A stretch of 64,000 nt of DNA, taken from assembly GCF_014932895.1 (NCBI RefSeq), contig NZ_JACYOF010000002.1, positions 1-64,000 on the forward strand, written 5' to 3'. The notes beneath the pieces are model-generated. The model saw nothing but the letters and a program-made list of their open reading frames with translations, had not been told where the DNA came from and did no database searches. Below, piece by piece: positions 43,188 to 51,630 of the stretch. A program made the position numbers and the translations under genes. Numbering within the stretch: position 1 is the first letter of the stretch; every line of letters starts with the position of its first letter. Source of the stretch: Bacillus thuringiensis (GTDB taxonomy: Bacteria > Bacillota > Bacilli > Bacillales > Bacillaceae_G).

Positions 43188-45173
43188 TTATTTTTGAAAA
43201 ATATGTTTTACTTTTTCAGCAGGAATATTACTTCCGCCTCTACCTTTTACATCTTCAATCATCATTGTAACGACCATATCCGGCGCATTTAAATCAAATG
43301 CAGCAAACCAGCCTAGTTCTTTGCCTTCTGCCTCTTTTGATACTTTTAACTCTGCTGTACCTGTTTTTCCAGCAAGAGTCATGCCGTCAATTTTAGCAAT
43401 TTTCCCTGTACCATCCGGATCATTAATTACTTTCGTTAAAGCTGTTTTTAATATCTCTTGATTTCCTTTAGAAATCACATTTTCTTTCCAAGCCTTTGGT
43501 TGTTTATCTGTTTTAATGATATACGGCGACGGAATCGTTCCGTCATTTACAATTGGCGCATACGTTAATGCTAAATGAAGAGGAGTCATTAAGACTTGTC
43601 CTTGTCCATATCCTGTATCTGCCATTTGAATATCATTTTTAATGCCGTCATTTGCAATTTTAGAAGCAGGGAACCCATATTCAATTGGTAGTTTCTCATC
43701 GAATCCGAATTTTTTCGCTTCACTCATAAATTTGTCTTTTCCGATTTTCAAAGCTTCTTGTGCGAAGTAAATATTATCCGAGTATTTCATTGCCTTATCA
43801 AAATCAATCGGATTTGCATCTTTCACACGTGTTACATAATAATTACCCCAAGAAGAATCCTTTGTCCATTGCAATCCTTCAATTTTCAATTCTTCTTTTG
43901 GATCAATCGTTTTCGTTTCAAGGCCGATTGCAGCTGTAATTGGCTTAAATACAGAACCTGGTACCGATAATTGTGTAAATCGATTCGTCATCGGTTTTTT
44001 CGGATCATTATTCCATGCTTCGCGTTGTGCTTTCGATGTTCCTCGTGCAATTAAATTAGGATCATATGCTGGACTACTTACTAGTGCAATTGTTTCTCCA
44101 CTTTTCGGATTAATTGCTGCACTTGAACCAGCTTCACCCTTCATTTCATTATACGTTTTTTCTTGAACAGCACTATCAATAGTTAAAGTTACGTTTTCTC
44201 CATCAACAGCATCTGTTTTTGCTAAATTTTTAATTTCTTTTCCTTGTGCATCTTCTACAAAGACACGGCCACCTTTTTTACCGCGCAGCTTTTCTTCCAA
44301 TACTTGCTCTAATCCAGCCTTACCAACTGGATCATCGGCTTGATAGCCCTTCTTTTGAAGCGTTTTTAAATCTTCAGCATTTACCTTTCCGATATAACCA
44401 GTTAGATGAGCTGCCGCTTCCCCTAACGGATATGTACGAACATTTACTGGTTTTGTTGAAACACCTGGTAAATCAATGTACGTATTTTGCGTTGCCCCTT
44501 CAGGTAAAATTCCAATTGGTACGAGATACCCTGGTTTTACCCATTTAGCAGCTAGTTTTTGATCAATTTCTTCTACAGACATATTTAACAACTTCGCTAC
44601 TGTTTCTTTCGTTTGCGGAGCAGTATCGTCTAATTTTTCTGGAACGATTCCAATTTCAGAAGCTTTCCCATTCGTCGCAAGACCTTTTCCATTACGATCG
44701 TATATTTCACCACGTTTTGGTTGTGTTGTTTGCATACGCACTTTACTATCTTTTGTCATGCCAGGGAAAATGAAGTCTGGAGTCCAATCTATTTTCCAAG
44801 ATTCTTTATCTCCATCTTTTTCTTTCACCATTTTTGCTTCATGGCCAAAAGTGATTTTACCACCAACTGTATCCATGCTTACTTTAAAAGGAACAGGGCC
44901 TTTATCTTTTTTATCTTCTTTTACTTCCCCTGTTTCTACCTTTAAATCTTTCACTTCAATACCAGAATAAATCTTTTCATATTTCTCAGTAAACTCTTTC
45001 TTAGAAATATCTTTTTTTGCATTTTCTGATAATTGATCATACATATCTGCAAATTTTTGTTTATTCCAAGATTTTACATATGCATCAAACGCTTCTTGTG
45101 GTTTTTCTTCTTTACCGCATCCGACTAACATGAATGTTAAGCAAAGAAAAAGAATCCCCCATATCTTTCTCAA
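43188..45173 (-). CDS. pbpC: Class B penicillin-binding protein (PBP3/PbpC, MecA-type)
   Basis: 661 residues. A lipoprotein signal ends at LVGC (C19). Residues ~25-140 form an NTF2-like MecA N-terminal domain (KEEKPQEAFDAYVKSW), ~150-320 the dimerisation domain, and ~330-661 the transpeptidase domain with S407-V-F-K410, S465-D-N467 and K603-T-G605. All catalytic motifs are intact. The layout is that of B. subtilis PbpC (PBP3) and the low-affinity PBP2a family, which cross-links peptidoglycan at the outer membrane face. No mecR/mecI-like regulators are adjacent. Confidence 0.92.
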   Translation of the reverse strand: MRKIWGILFLCLTFMLVGCGKEEKPQEAFDAYVKSWNKQKFADMYDQLSENAKKDISKKEFTEKYEKIYSGIEVKDLKVETGEVKEDKKDKGPVPFKVSMDTVGGKITFGHEAKMVKEKDGDKESWKIDWTPDFIFPGMTKDSKVRMQTTQPKRGEIYDRNGKGLATNGKASEIGIVPEKLDDTAPQTKETVAKLLNMSVEEIDQKLAAKWVKPGYLVPIGILPEGATQNTYIDLPGVSTKPVNVRTYPLGEAAAHLTGYIGKVNAEDLKTLQKKGYQADDPVGKAGLEQVLEEKLRGKKGGRVFVEDAQGKEIKNLAKTDAVDGENVTLTIDSAVQEKTYNEMKGEAGSSAAINPKSGETIALVSSPAYDPNLIARGTSKAQREAWNNDPKKPMTNRFTQLSVPGSVFKPITAAIGLETKTIDPKEELKIEGLQWTKDSSWGNYYVTRVKDANPIDFDKAMKYSDNIYFAQEALKIGKDKFMSEAKKFGFDEKLPIEYGFPASKIANDGIKNDIQMADTGYGQGQVLMTPLHLALTYAPIVNDGTIPSPYIIKTDKQPKAWKENVISKGNQEILKTALTKVINDPDGTGKIAKIDGMTLAGKTGTAELKVSKEAEGKELGWFAAFDLNAPDMVVTMMIEDVKGRGGSNIPAEKVKHIFQK

Positions 45174-45291
45174 TTGATTCTCCTCCTCTTTCTATATTAA
45201 TACTTTTGAAAATTTTAGCATTTTTTACATGCTACCTTACATTATAACACTATCAAATATCATCTATAAACTTACATTTATAAATACAAAT

Positions 45292-45328
45292 AAAAAAGAT
45301 TGATGCGAATATTCACATCAATCTTTTT
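45292..45328 (-). terminator. thyA-dfrA terminator
   Basis: A 13-bp stem (AAAAAGATTGATG with CATCAATCTTTTT) at the end of dfrA. Confidence 0.85.
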
Positions 45329-45330
45329 TA

Positions 45331-45819
45331 TTATTGTTGCTTCTCATATATATGGTAATAATACGTATACGGATTTTTTTCATCCGTTAAGCCTTTTTCC
45401 ACAAAAATTTCTTTCCAATTTGTCATATCCATTTCTGGGAAGAATGTATCTCCTTCAAATGCATGGTGGATTTTTGTTATATACAACTTGTCTACATAAG
45501 GTAAAAAGAGATCATAAATTTGCGCTCCACCAAAAACAAAAATCTCCTCTTCGTTTTTACATAGCTCAAACACTTCTTCCACAGTATGAGCAACTTCACA
45601 ACCTTCTACATGGTAATGACCGTTACGCGTTACGATAATATTACGTCTTCCTGGAAGTGGTCTACCGATTGCTTCATAGTTCTTTCGTCCCATAATAAGC
45701 GGGTGACCCATCGTTGTTTTCTTCACGTACTGTAATTCACTCGGTAAATGCCAAGGTAAGTTATTATCTTTACCAATTACTCTATTTTCGTCCATTGCGA
45801 CCATAAATGAAACAATCAT
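45331..45819 (-). CDS. dfrA: Dihydrofolate reductase
   Basis: 162 residues from ATG 45819, placed after GAGGAGATG; the open frame extends 23 codons into thyA but without a site. Motifs include VAMDENRVIGKDNNLPWHLP (NADPH Met20 loop and substrate site), MGRKNYEAIGRPLPGR and VFGGAQIYDLFL. It reduces dihydrofolate made by the adjacent thymidylate synthase. Length and sequence match the B. cereus/B. anthracis enzyme, which is naturally trimethoprim-insensitive (known from the family). Confidence 0.95.
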   Translation of the reverse strand: MIVSFMVAMDENRVIGKDNNLPWHLPSELQYVKKTTMGHPLIMGRKNYEAIGRPLPGRRNIIVTRNGHYHVEGCEVAHTVEEVFELCKNEEEIFVFGGAQIYDLFLPYVDKLYITKIHHAFEGDTFFPEMDMTNWKEIFVEKGLTDEKNPYTYYYHIYEKQQ

Positions 45820-45838
45820 CTTTTCATCTCCTCTACAA

Positions 45839-46795
45839 TTACACTGCAACCGGTGCTTTAATTGCTGGGTGTGGATCATATCCTTCAATCGTTAAATCTT
45901 CCATTTCAAAATCAAATACAGATTTCACATCTGGATTTAATGTAAGTTTCGGGAACGGACGTGGTTCACGTGCTAATTGCTTTTCTACTTGTTCAAAATG
46001 ATTCGTATAAATATGTGCATCTCCAATCGTATGAACAAATTCTCCTACTTCAAGACCACATTCATGTGCAATTAAATGTGTTAGAAGTGAGTAGCTTGCG
46101 ATGTTAAATGGAATTCCAAGGAATATGTCTCCACTTCTTTGATATAGCTGACAAGAAAGCTTTCCGTCCGCTACGTAAAATTGGAATAACGTATGACAAG
46201 GCGGTAATGCCATACTTGGTACATCTTCAGGATTCCATGCCGAAACAATTAATCGGCGAGAATCTGGCGTTTTCTTAATCATTTCAATTACATCTTTTAA
46301 CTGATCAAGCGTCTCACCGGCAGTCGTTTTCCAAGCACGCCATTGTTTCCCGTATACGTCTCCCAAATATCCATATTTCTTCGAGAATTCATCGTCTTCT
46401 AAAACGCTCTTTTTAAACAATTCCATTTGCTCATCGTATTGCACTTTAAATTCCTCATCTTGTTGTGAGCGAAGACCGAAATCTGTCATATCAGGTCCAG
46501 TATATTCGTCACTTTCTACCCAACTTTTAAATGCCCATTCATTCCAAATGTTATTATTATGCTGCAATAAATAACGAATATTTGTATCACCTTTCATAAA
46601 CCAAAGCAATTCACTTGCTACAAGGCGAAATGGTACTCTCTTTGTCGTTAATAAAGGAAATCCTTTATTAAGATCAAAACGCATTTGGTATCCAAATACA
46701 GATACAGTCCCTGTCCCTGTACGATCTTCTTTCTTCGTACCGTGCTCCATTACATGGCGGCATAAATTTAAGTATTCATTTTCAGCATGTTTCAT
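45839..46795 (-). CDS. thyA: Thymidylate synthase
   Basis: 318 residues. The nucleophile cysteine is in [15 protein letters not shown], the phosphate-binding arginines are in [19 protein letters not shown] and [14 protein letters not shown], and [16 protein letters not shown] and [11 protein letters not shown] complete the dUMP/folate site. It makes dTMP from dUMP using methylene-tetrahydrofolate. It is followed by dfrA 20 nt downstream, forming the usual folate-coupled operon. Confidence 0.96.
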   Translation of the reverse strand: MKHAENEYLNLCRHVMEHGTKKEDRTGTGTVSVFGYQMRFDLNKGFPLLTTKRVPFRLVASELLWFMKGDTNIRYLLQHNNNIWNEWAFKSWVESDEYTGPDMTDFGLRSQQDEEFKVQYDEQMELFKKSVLEDDEFSKKYGYLGDVYGKQWRAWKTTAGETLDQLKDVIEMIKKTPDSRRLIVSAWNPEDVPSMALPPCHTLFQFYVADGKLSCQLYQRSGDIFLGIPFNIASYSLLTHLIAHECGLEVGEFVHTIGDAHIYTNHFEQVEKQLAREPRPFPKLTLNPDVKSVFDFEMEDLTIEGYDPHPAIKAPVAV

Positions 46796-46993
46796 ATGTA
46801 GGAAAACCTTCTTTCAATCTTATATGCAGTTTATCATAACATGAAAAACAGTAAATTTAATAATCTTGATAAATAAAAATTTTTTCAGTAATTCTTACAA
46901 AATCATTAACTTTCCATATTTAAAAAGGTTTTCATTTTCTATTACCGAAAGTATAGTGCGGTAGGACAAAATTTAAACTTGGAGGTTAGAAGT

Positions 46994-48451
46994 ATGTCTA
47001 AAATTGAAACTCCTGTTATGACTTCTTTACAAACAACAGTTGAAAAAATGATGAAGGATTTAAAAGTTCCTGGTGCTGCTGTCGCTGTTATAAAAGATGG
47101 TGAAGTTATTATTTCAGAAGGTTTTGGCTATCGTAATATCGAGACAAAAGAGGCTGTTACACCGAAAACACGCTTTGCCATTGGTTCTGCAACGAAAGCT
47201 TTTGGTACATTTTCATTAAGCGTATTAGCACAGCAAAAAAAGTTTAATTGGGATACTCCTGTCCAATCTTATATACCTAACTTCTCTTTATCTGAACTAC
47301 TTGCTAGCTCACAAGTTACAGGACGCGATTTAGCATCTCATCGCACTGGTGTAAGTCGTCATGAGGCTCTCTGGTACAGCTCTTCCTTAACTCGAAAAGA
47401 TCTCGTTGAAAAAATAAAACATTTATCACTTGATGCACCGTTCCGCACAGCATTCCTATATAACAACTTAATGTATGCAACCATTAGCTACATTGTTGAA
47501 AACATTACAAATCAAACGTGGGAGCAATACGCTACAGAACATATTTTAGAACCTTTAAATATGAGCCATACAAACTTCTCTGTTACAGACTCAAAAAATA
47601 CGAATGATCACGCTTTACCTTACATTGAAAATGACGGTGAAATAAAAGAAGTTCCATTCCGGAACATCGATACAGTTGGCGCTGCTGGATGTATTAATTC
47701 TACAATTGAAGATATGACAAATTGGGTACTTCTTCACTTAAATGAAGGGAAGTTTGGAGATCATGAATTAATCTCTCCTGAATTATTACAACAAATGTAT
47801 ACACCACACAATTCAATTCCAGATCAACCAGTATTATCACTTCCTGAATCTCCATTAAATAGTTACGGACTTGGTTGGTTTATTAGCGCTTATCGTAATA
47901 ATAAAGTGATTCATCATGGCGGTAATATCGATGGATTTTCGGCGCTTGTTTCATTTATGCCAAAAGAAAATATAGGCATTGTTATTTTAACAAATGCTGG
48001 AGGCACATTACTTCCTACTTATCTTGCTAACCAAATTTATGACGAACTACTTGAATTAGAATCCATTGATTGGCATAAACGTGCTGTAGAAGATACTGAA
48101 AAAATGAAGGAAATGATGAAAGAAGCAACTGAATCCCTTCCTGAACAAATTAAAGGGACTACACCTTCTCACAAATTAGAGGACTACATTGGTACTTTTG
48201 AACATCCTGCTTATGGAGTATTACAAGTATATAAACGGAATGATTCATTAAATGTACAATTTATGGAGATGGAAATTCAATTACAGCATCATCATTACGA
48301 CATATTCTCCGCACCAGTTGACTTGTTCCGAACGAAAATGAATCTATTATTTGCATATGAAATGAATGTGAGTGGTGAATTCCCATCCCTTCAGTTACAT
48401 GTACCAGCTATGTTAAGTACTCAGCCGCTTACATTTAAGAAAATCAAATAA
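46994..48451 (+). CDS. Serine hydrolase, class C beta-lactamase fold with C-terminal lipocalin-like domain
   Basis: 485 residues from ATG 46994, after GGAGG; an ATG five codons earlier overlaps that site. The active site reads S65-A-T-K68 (AIGSATKAF), Y-N-N (FLYNNLMYA) and H-x-G (IHHGGNIDGFS). After residue ~380 comes a DUF3471-like beta domain (LEDYIGTFEHPAYGVLQV). There is no signal peptide, so it is predicted cytosolic. Relatives include esterases, D-aminopeptidases and penicillin-binding-like proteins; the substrate is unknown. Monocistronic. Confidence 0.87.
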   Translation: MSKIETPVMTSLQTTVEKMMKDLKVPGAAVAVIKDGEVIISEGFGYRNIETKEAVTPKTRFAIGSATKAFGTFSLSVLAQQKKFNWDTPVQSYIPNFSLSELLASSQVTGRDLASHRTGVSRHEALWYSSSLTRKDLVEKIKHLSLDAPFRTAFLYNNLMYATISYIVENITNQTWEQYATEHILEPLNMSHTNFSVTDSKNTNDHALPYIENDGEIKEVPFRNIDTVGAAGCINSTIEDMTNWVLLHLNEGKFGDHELISPELLQQMYTPHNSIPDQPVLSLPESPLNSYGLGWFISAYRNNKVIHHGGNIDGFSALVSFMPKENIGIVILTNAGGTLLPTYLANQIYDELLELESIDWHKRAVEDTEKMKEMMKEATESLPEQIKGTTPSHKLEDYIGTFEHPAYGVLQVYKRNDSLNVQFMEMEIQLQHHHYDIFSAPVDLFRTKMNLLFAYEMNVSGEFPSLQLHVPAMLSTQPLTFKKIK

Positions 48452-48460
48452 TTTTTTATT

Positions 48461-48491
48461 AGAGGGTTGATAACACTTCCCTCTATTTTTT
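48461..48491 (+). terminator. Terminator after the serine hydrolase gene
   Basis: A short 6-bp stem (AGAGGG with CCCTCT, 12-nt loop) followed by ATTTTTTATTT. Confidence 0.55.
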
Positions 48492-48578
48492 ATTTAAACC
48501 CCCATCCAAATAAAGGATAATATGTGAAGGATACAGAATTCTCTTATTCAACTAATTAAATTATTAGGAGGAAAAGCT

Positions 48579-48716
48579 GTGTACACAGAAATTTTTAAAG
48601 AAGTTGTTTCGATTACTCATCACTATTATTCAGGCTGTATAGATAATGGTAAAAAAATAAAGATAGGTGTGAATCACACCTATCTTTATTTTTTCATATT
48701 TATCATTTCTGGTTGA
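48579..48716 (+). pseudogene. Truncated gene fragment with intact ribosome site
   Basis: GTG 48579 lies 6 nt after a full AGGAGG-like site and begins YTEIFKEVVSITHHYYSGCI, then loses coding character and runs into a terminator hairpin before a TGA at 48714. The opening ~24 residues look like the N-terminus of a longer protein, possibly a C-terminal-processing (S41) peptidase of the B. cereus group; that match is from memory and uncertain. The rest of the gene has been lost. Confidence 0.4.
48657..48694. terminator. Bidirectional terminator at 48.67 kb
   Basis: A stem of about 13 bp (AAAGATAGGTGTGA with TCACACCTATCTTT) with T-runs on both sides. It ends the broken phosphotransferase transcript and the gene fragment on the plus strand. 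Confidence 0.8.
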
Positions 48717-49617
48717 AGCCAAATCGGCTTCGCTAACTCAAAGTTATCATGATCCTCTAATACAATAGAAAGACGTACTAACATATCATCTAACATATGC
48801 GGCGTTGCTCGTAAGCACCAGACAACTGATGAGAAAACTGTCATGCCAACGTATACTGCATATAATCTCCAAAACTCCTCTGGTATTTTCCCATTATAAT
48901 ATCCAGTAATTTGTCCGATGGAATACGTGATACTAATGTCCCTTGCAAATAGTGCAATTTTCACAAAATCATGAAGTGGATCGCCCCAATCGTAGCCGTT
49001 AATATCAACAACACCTACATATTTCCTATCCCGTACGATTAGGTTTTCCAGATGAAAATCATCGTATTGAAATCGATTCGGACGATTCTGTACATACATT
49101 TCATTTTCATCTATAAACTTCATAATTTTATCATCATTTTTAATTTTAATTCCGCATGTTTTATACGCTTCTAAATATTTTCTATGTTTTCTCATTGCTC
49201 TTTCCTGCCAAGGCAGTAAACCTTTTGGAGCTTCATATGTATGCATTTTCGCTAAATCTTTTCCTGCTTCTACACCAATATCATATTGTTCTTTTTGCGA
49301 ATATGTAGGCAACAACTTTTTCGCCTCTTCCCCTTCTAAATATGAAAAAATACTATAGCATAAACCTTCTTCTTCCAACAAACCTATTTCAATTGGCTTT
49401 TGTGCTTGTACATTACGTTTTTACATTTCATTTAAAATTTGAAACTCTATTTTCTTTCGTACTCTTTTATATCGCCCGTCCGTAACAAATACTTTTCATC
49501 TTCAATAGTCGTAATGATATATTTTTTATCAAGCGAGAAACCTTTAATGATTTCTTCCATATTCACTGCATCTTTTACTATTTGTATATTGTTTTTCCAT
49601 GCTGTAATTTTCTTCAT
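48686..49617 (-). pseudogene. APH-family aminoglycoside/choline-type phosphotransferase, broken
   Basis: The original start is ATG 49617 (after AAGGGG), reading MKKITAWKNNIQIVKDAV up to a TAG at 49447-49449. A one-base loss in an A-run at that point shifts the frame. The continuation (IEFQILNEM) meets an in-frame TAA at 49421-49423 before the intact 3' part, which carries the catalytic loop FQYDDFHLENLIV and the metal motif VVDINGYDWGDPLHDF. Two independent lesions make this an authentic pseudogene. The kinase fold would phosphorylate a small hydroxylated substrate. It is the last of a three-gene cluster with VOC and HAD genes. Confidence 0.82.
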
Positions 49618-49628
49618 ACATTTTCCCC

Positions 49629-50015
49629 TTACATTTCTGCATTCGGTGTATAGGCAACCTCTATAATAAATCCATTCGGGTCGTAAAAATCGATTGTATA
49701 GTATCTGTCTGAATAATGATTCATTTCGATAGGACCACGTATAACCTTCACTTTCGTACTAGAAAGAAACTCTGCTACCTCATCAACTGTTTCTCTATGA
49801 ATAGCTTGGTAACAAATATGTCTAGGTCCTAAAGTCCTTACAATTTCCTCATCTACTTCTTTAAAATATATTTCACTTTCTCCCGTACTATATGCTATTT
49901 CACTTAACTTTCTCCATCCAATTATCGAAAACAACTTATTGTAAAATAAAATGGATTCTTCCAAATTTGCTACCCAAAACTCAATATGATGAATTCCAGC
50001 TCGAAGTGTATTCAT
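49629..50015 (-). CDS. VOC (glyoxalase/bleomycin-resistance-fold) protein
   Basis: 128 residues with two beta-alpha-beta3 modules: AGIHHIEFWVANLEESILFYN, then PRHICYQAIHRETVDEV and IDFYDPNGFIIEVAYTP. Metal-ligand candidates are His9 (HHIEF), a glutamate near EIYFKEV, the central His and E in FIIEVAY. The activity could be a lyase, dioxygenase or drug-binding protein; it cannot be told from sequence. The ATG is 1-2 nt after the HAD stop codon, so the two are translationally coupled. Confidence 0.8.
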   Translation of the reverse strand: MNTLRAGIHHIEFWVANLEESILFYNKLFSIIGWRKLSEIAYSTGESEIYFKEVDEEIVRTLGPRHICYQAIHRETVDEVAEFLSSTKVKVIRGPIEMNHYSDRYYTIDFYDPNGFIIEVAYTPNAEM

Positions 50016-50016
50016 A

Positions 50017-50652
50017 TTAAGAATGCGCCGCCTGTACTACTTGCACAATTTCTCCTGGAGTGTTAACCATATAATCTGGAGCATCCTCTTTTACCGCTTC
50101 AATGACATCATATCCCCAAGATACCCAAATTACATTCACCCCAGCCTTTTTACATGCTACTACGTCTCTCTGTTCATCACCAACGTATAACATATCTTGC
50201 TCCGTTATCTTTTTTGACTTTAAAAACCTTTTTATCATTTTATCTTTACCAAACAAATTTTTAGAACAATACACTTCTTGAATATTTCCTATTCCATTAT
50301 TGTGTAAAAACGCCCGAATATGCTCTTCTGAGTTCGATGATATGACTGCAATCCCGTAGCCTTTTTTATGTAATTCATCTAATACGTCCTTCATCCCATG
50401 GAACAAAACGAGATCTTTTATAGCGGGTTGATATAATTTATAAAACTCTAACGCTAAAATAGGAAGCTTATAAAGTGGTACATCAAGCTTTTTACATCTC
50501 TCAGACATAGTCAATTTTCGTAAAGGCTCAATTTCTTCCTCACTAACTGTCTTATAGCCATGCTTTTCAGCAAGTTGATTATAAATCGGTACAAATATAT
50601 TTTGTGAATCTACTAATGTGCCGTCAAAATCAAAAACAATATATTTTTGCAT
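50017..50652 (-). CDS. HAD-superfamily phosphatase (beta-phosphoglucomutase/Gph-like)
   Basis: 211 residues from ATG 50652 (GGAG 7 nt upstream; an ATG two codons earlier is too close). Motif I is VFDFDGTLVDS, motif II VISSNSEEHI, motif III the lysine of KNLFGKDKMI and motif IV YVGDEQRDVVACKKAG. A helical cap of class C1 occupies ~18-80. The substrate is a small phosphate ester, unknown. It begins a cluster with a VOC protein and a (now broken) phosphotransferase. Confidence 0.87.
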   Translation of the reverse strand: MQKYIVFDFDGTLVDSQNIFVPIYNQLAEKHGYKTVSEEEIEPLRKLTMSERCKKLDVPLYKLPILALEFYKLYQPAIKDLVLFHGMKDVLDELHKKGYGIAVISSNSEEHIRAFLHNNGIGNIQEVYCSKNLFGKDKMIKRFLKSKKITEQDMLYVGDEQRDVVACKKAGVNVIWVSWGYDVIEAVKEDAPDYMVNTPGEIVQVVQAAHS

Positions 50653-50730
50653 CCCCATACTCCTTTTTCTTCTTTTTTCCTAAGCATATGATATTCAACA
50701 ACATAGTTGCCTTACCCTTTTATCAACATA

Positions 50731-50762
50731 AAAAAGAACAAGATTTTCTCTTGTTCTTTTTA
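50731..50762 (-). terminator. ypjP terminator
   Basis: A stem AAAAAGAACAAGA with TCTTGTTCTTTTT just after the ypjP stop codon. Confidence 0.85.
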
Positions 50763-51347
50763 AGAAAGCCATTTTGGCGGTACATTCGTATTCCAATAAA
50801 TATTTCCTAATTCATGATGTCCAGAGTATCCATCATCAAAACGATGATAGTGGAAATTAAAATAATAACCATCTTGCGGCGGATGATCCCTTCTTACATG
50901 AAATCGCAGTAAGTCATTTCCTGATTTCGTATCGTAAACATGAAAAATCTTTTCATTATTTCCACCAGCTGGTTTTTGAGAAATCGCTAATGATTGTAAC
51001 GAATCCTCCGGTACATCATTGGCAAGCTCAGCAATTGCCTCTTCAATTTTCGGTAATATTACATCTTTAAACTCATCTTCAATTACTGGACCAATTTTAG
51101 TACCAAACTTTTGCATCGACTGTTTCTCTGCTTCTTGCATTGCATACGTAATAAAAGTATCGGTAGTTAACCTGTCATTCGTTTCTTCATATGTATAGGA
51201 CGTACTCTCCAAATTTTGTTGCCCAGCTGCGCTCGTAGGCTTGTCCGCAGCTTTGGCATTATCAAGCAATATGGAAGGAGGCGTCACTAAACCAAATGTA
51301 AATACGGTAATTAATGCGACTAAGGTTTTTCTAAACCAATTTGGCAT
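50760..51347 (-). CDS. ypjP: YpjP family protein, exported
   Basis: 195 residues with a signal peptide (WFRKTLVALITVFTFGLVT, cleavage near NAKAAD). The mature part has a helical segment and a C-terminal domain rich in aromatic and histidine residues (HVRRDHPPQDGYYFNFHYH, then DDGYSGHHELGNIYWN). This is the Bacillus YpjP family; in B. subtilis it lies near the thymidylate synthase/dihydrofolate reductase genes, and here thyA-dfrA is about 5 kb away. The function is unknown. Confidence 0.82.
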   Translation of the reverse strand: MPNWFRKTLVALITVFTFGLVTPPSILLDNAKAADKPTSAAGQQNLESTSYTYEETNDRLTTDTFITYAMQEAEKQSMQKFGTKIGPVIEDEFKDVILPKIEEAIAELANDVPEDSLQSLAISQKPAGGNNEKIFHVYDTKSGNDLLRFHVRRDHPPQDGYYFNFHYHRFDDGYSGHHELGNIYWNTNVPPKWLS

Positions 51348-51525
51348 TTATGTTCCCTCCCCTTTCACTCATTATATTTTATATAACGATTGTTTCTTCT
51401 ATTATACAAAATGATTGTAATTTTTGCACTTTACAATTTTGTTAACGTTCACATATTTTTCACTTGAATATGAAATTGTAAGATTTCATACAATATAAAT
51501 ACAACAACAATGAGGAGGCGATCGA

Positions 51526-51603
51526 ATGACTTTAGATGTCATGTATTCCGCCGCAAGCGTACTCGTTTTAGTATATTTTATTTATCAATGTGTTACAGAT
51601 TAG
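51526..51603 (+). CDS. 25-residue single-pass membrane peptide
   Basis: ATG 51526 follows GGAGG by 7-8 nt. The product MTLDVMYSAASVLVLVYFI plus YQCVTD is a single hydrophobic helix with a short acidic end, like KdpF-type or other regulatory membrane peptides. A perfect terminator starts at its stop codon. Ribosome site, ORF and terminator packed together make a self-contained transcription unit. No homologue is recognised. Confidence 0.55.
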   Translation: MTLDVMYSAASVLVLVYFIYQCVTD

Positions 51604-51630
51604 AAAAGAGCCATTTTCTGGCTCTTTTCT
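51603..51630. terminator. Bidirectional terminator, membrane peptide / ABC permease
   Basis: A perfect 10-bp stem (AAAAGAGCCA with TGGCTCTTTT, 51604-51613 and 51619-51628) with T-runs on both sides. Confidence 0.8.

Noticed and set aside
46943-46963. TACCG-N11-CGGTA repeat before the second serine hydrolase
   Set aside because: Only five base pairs per arm and no known motif; likely by chance.
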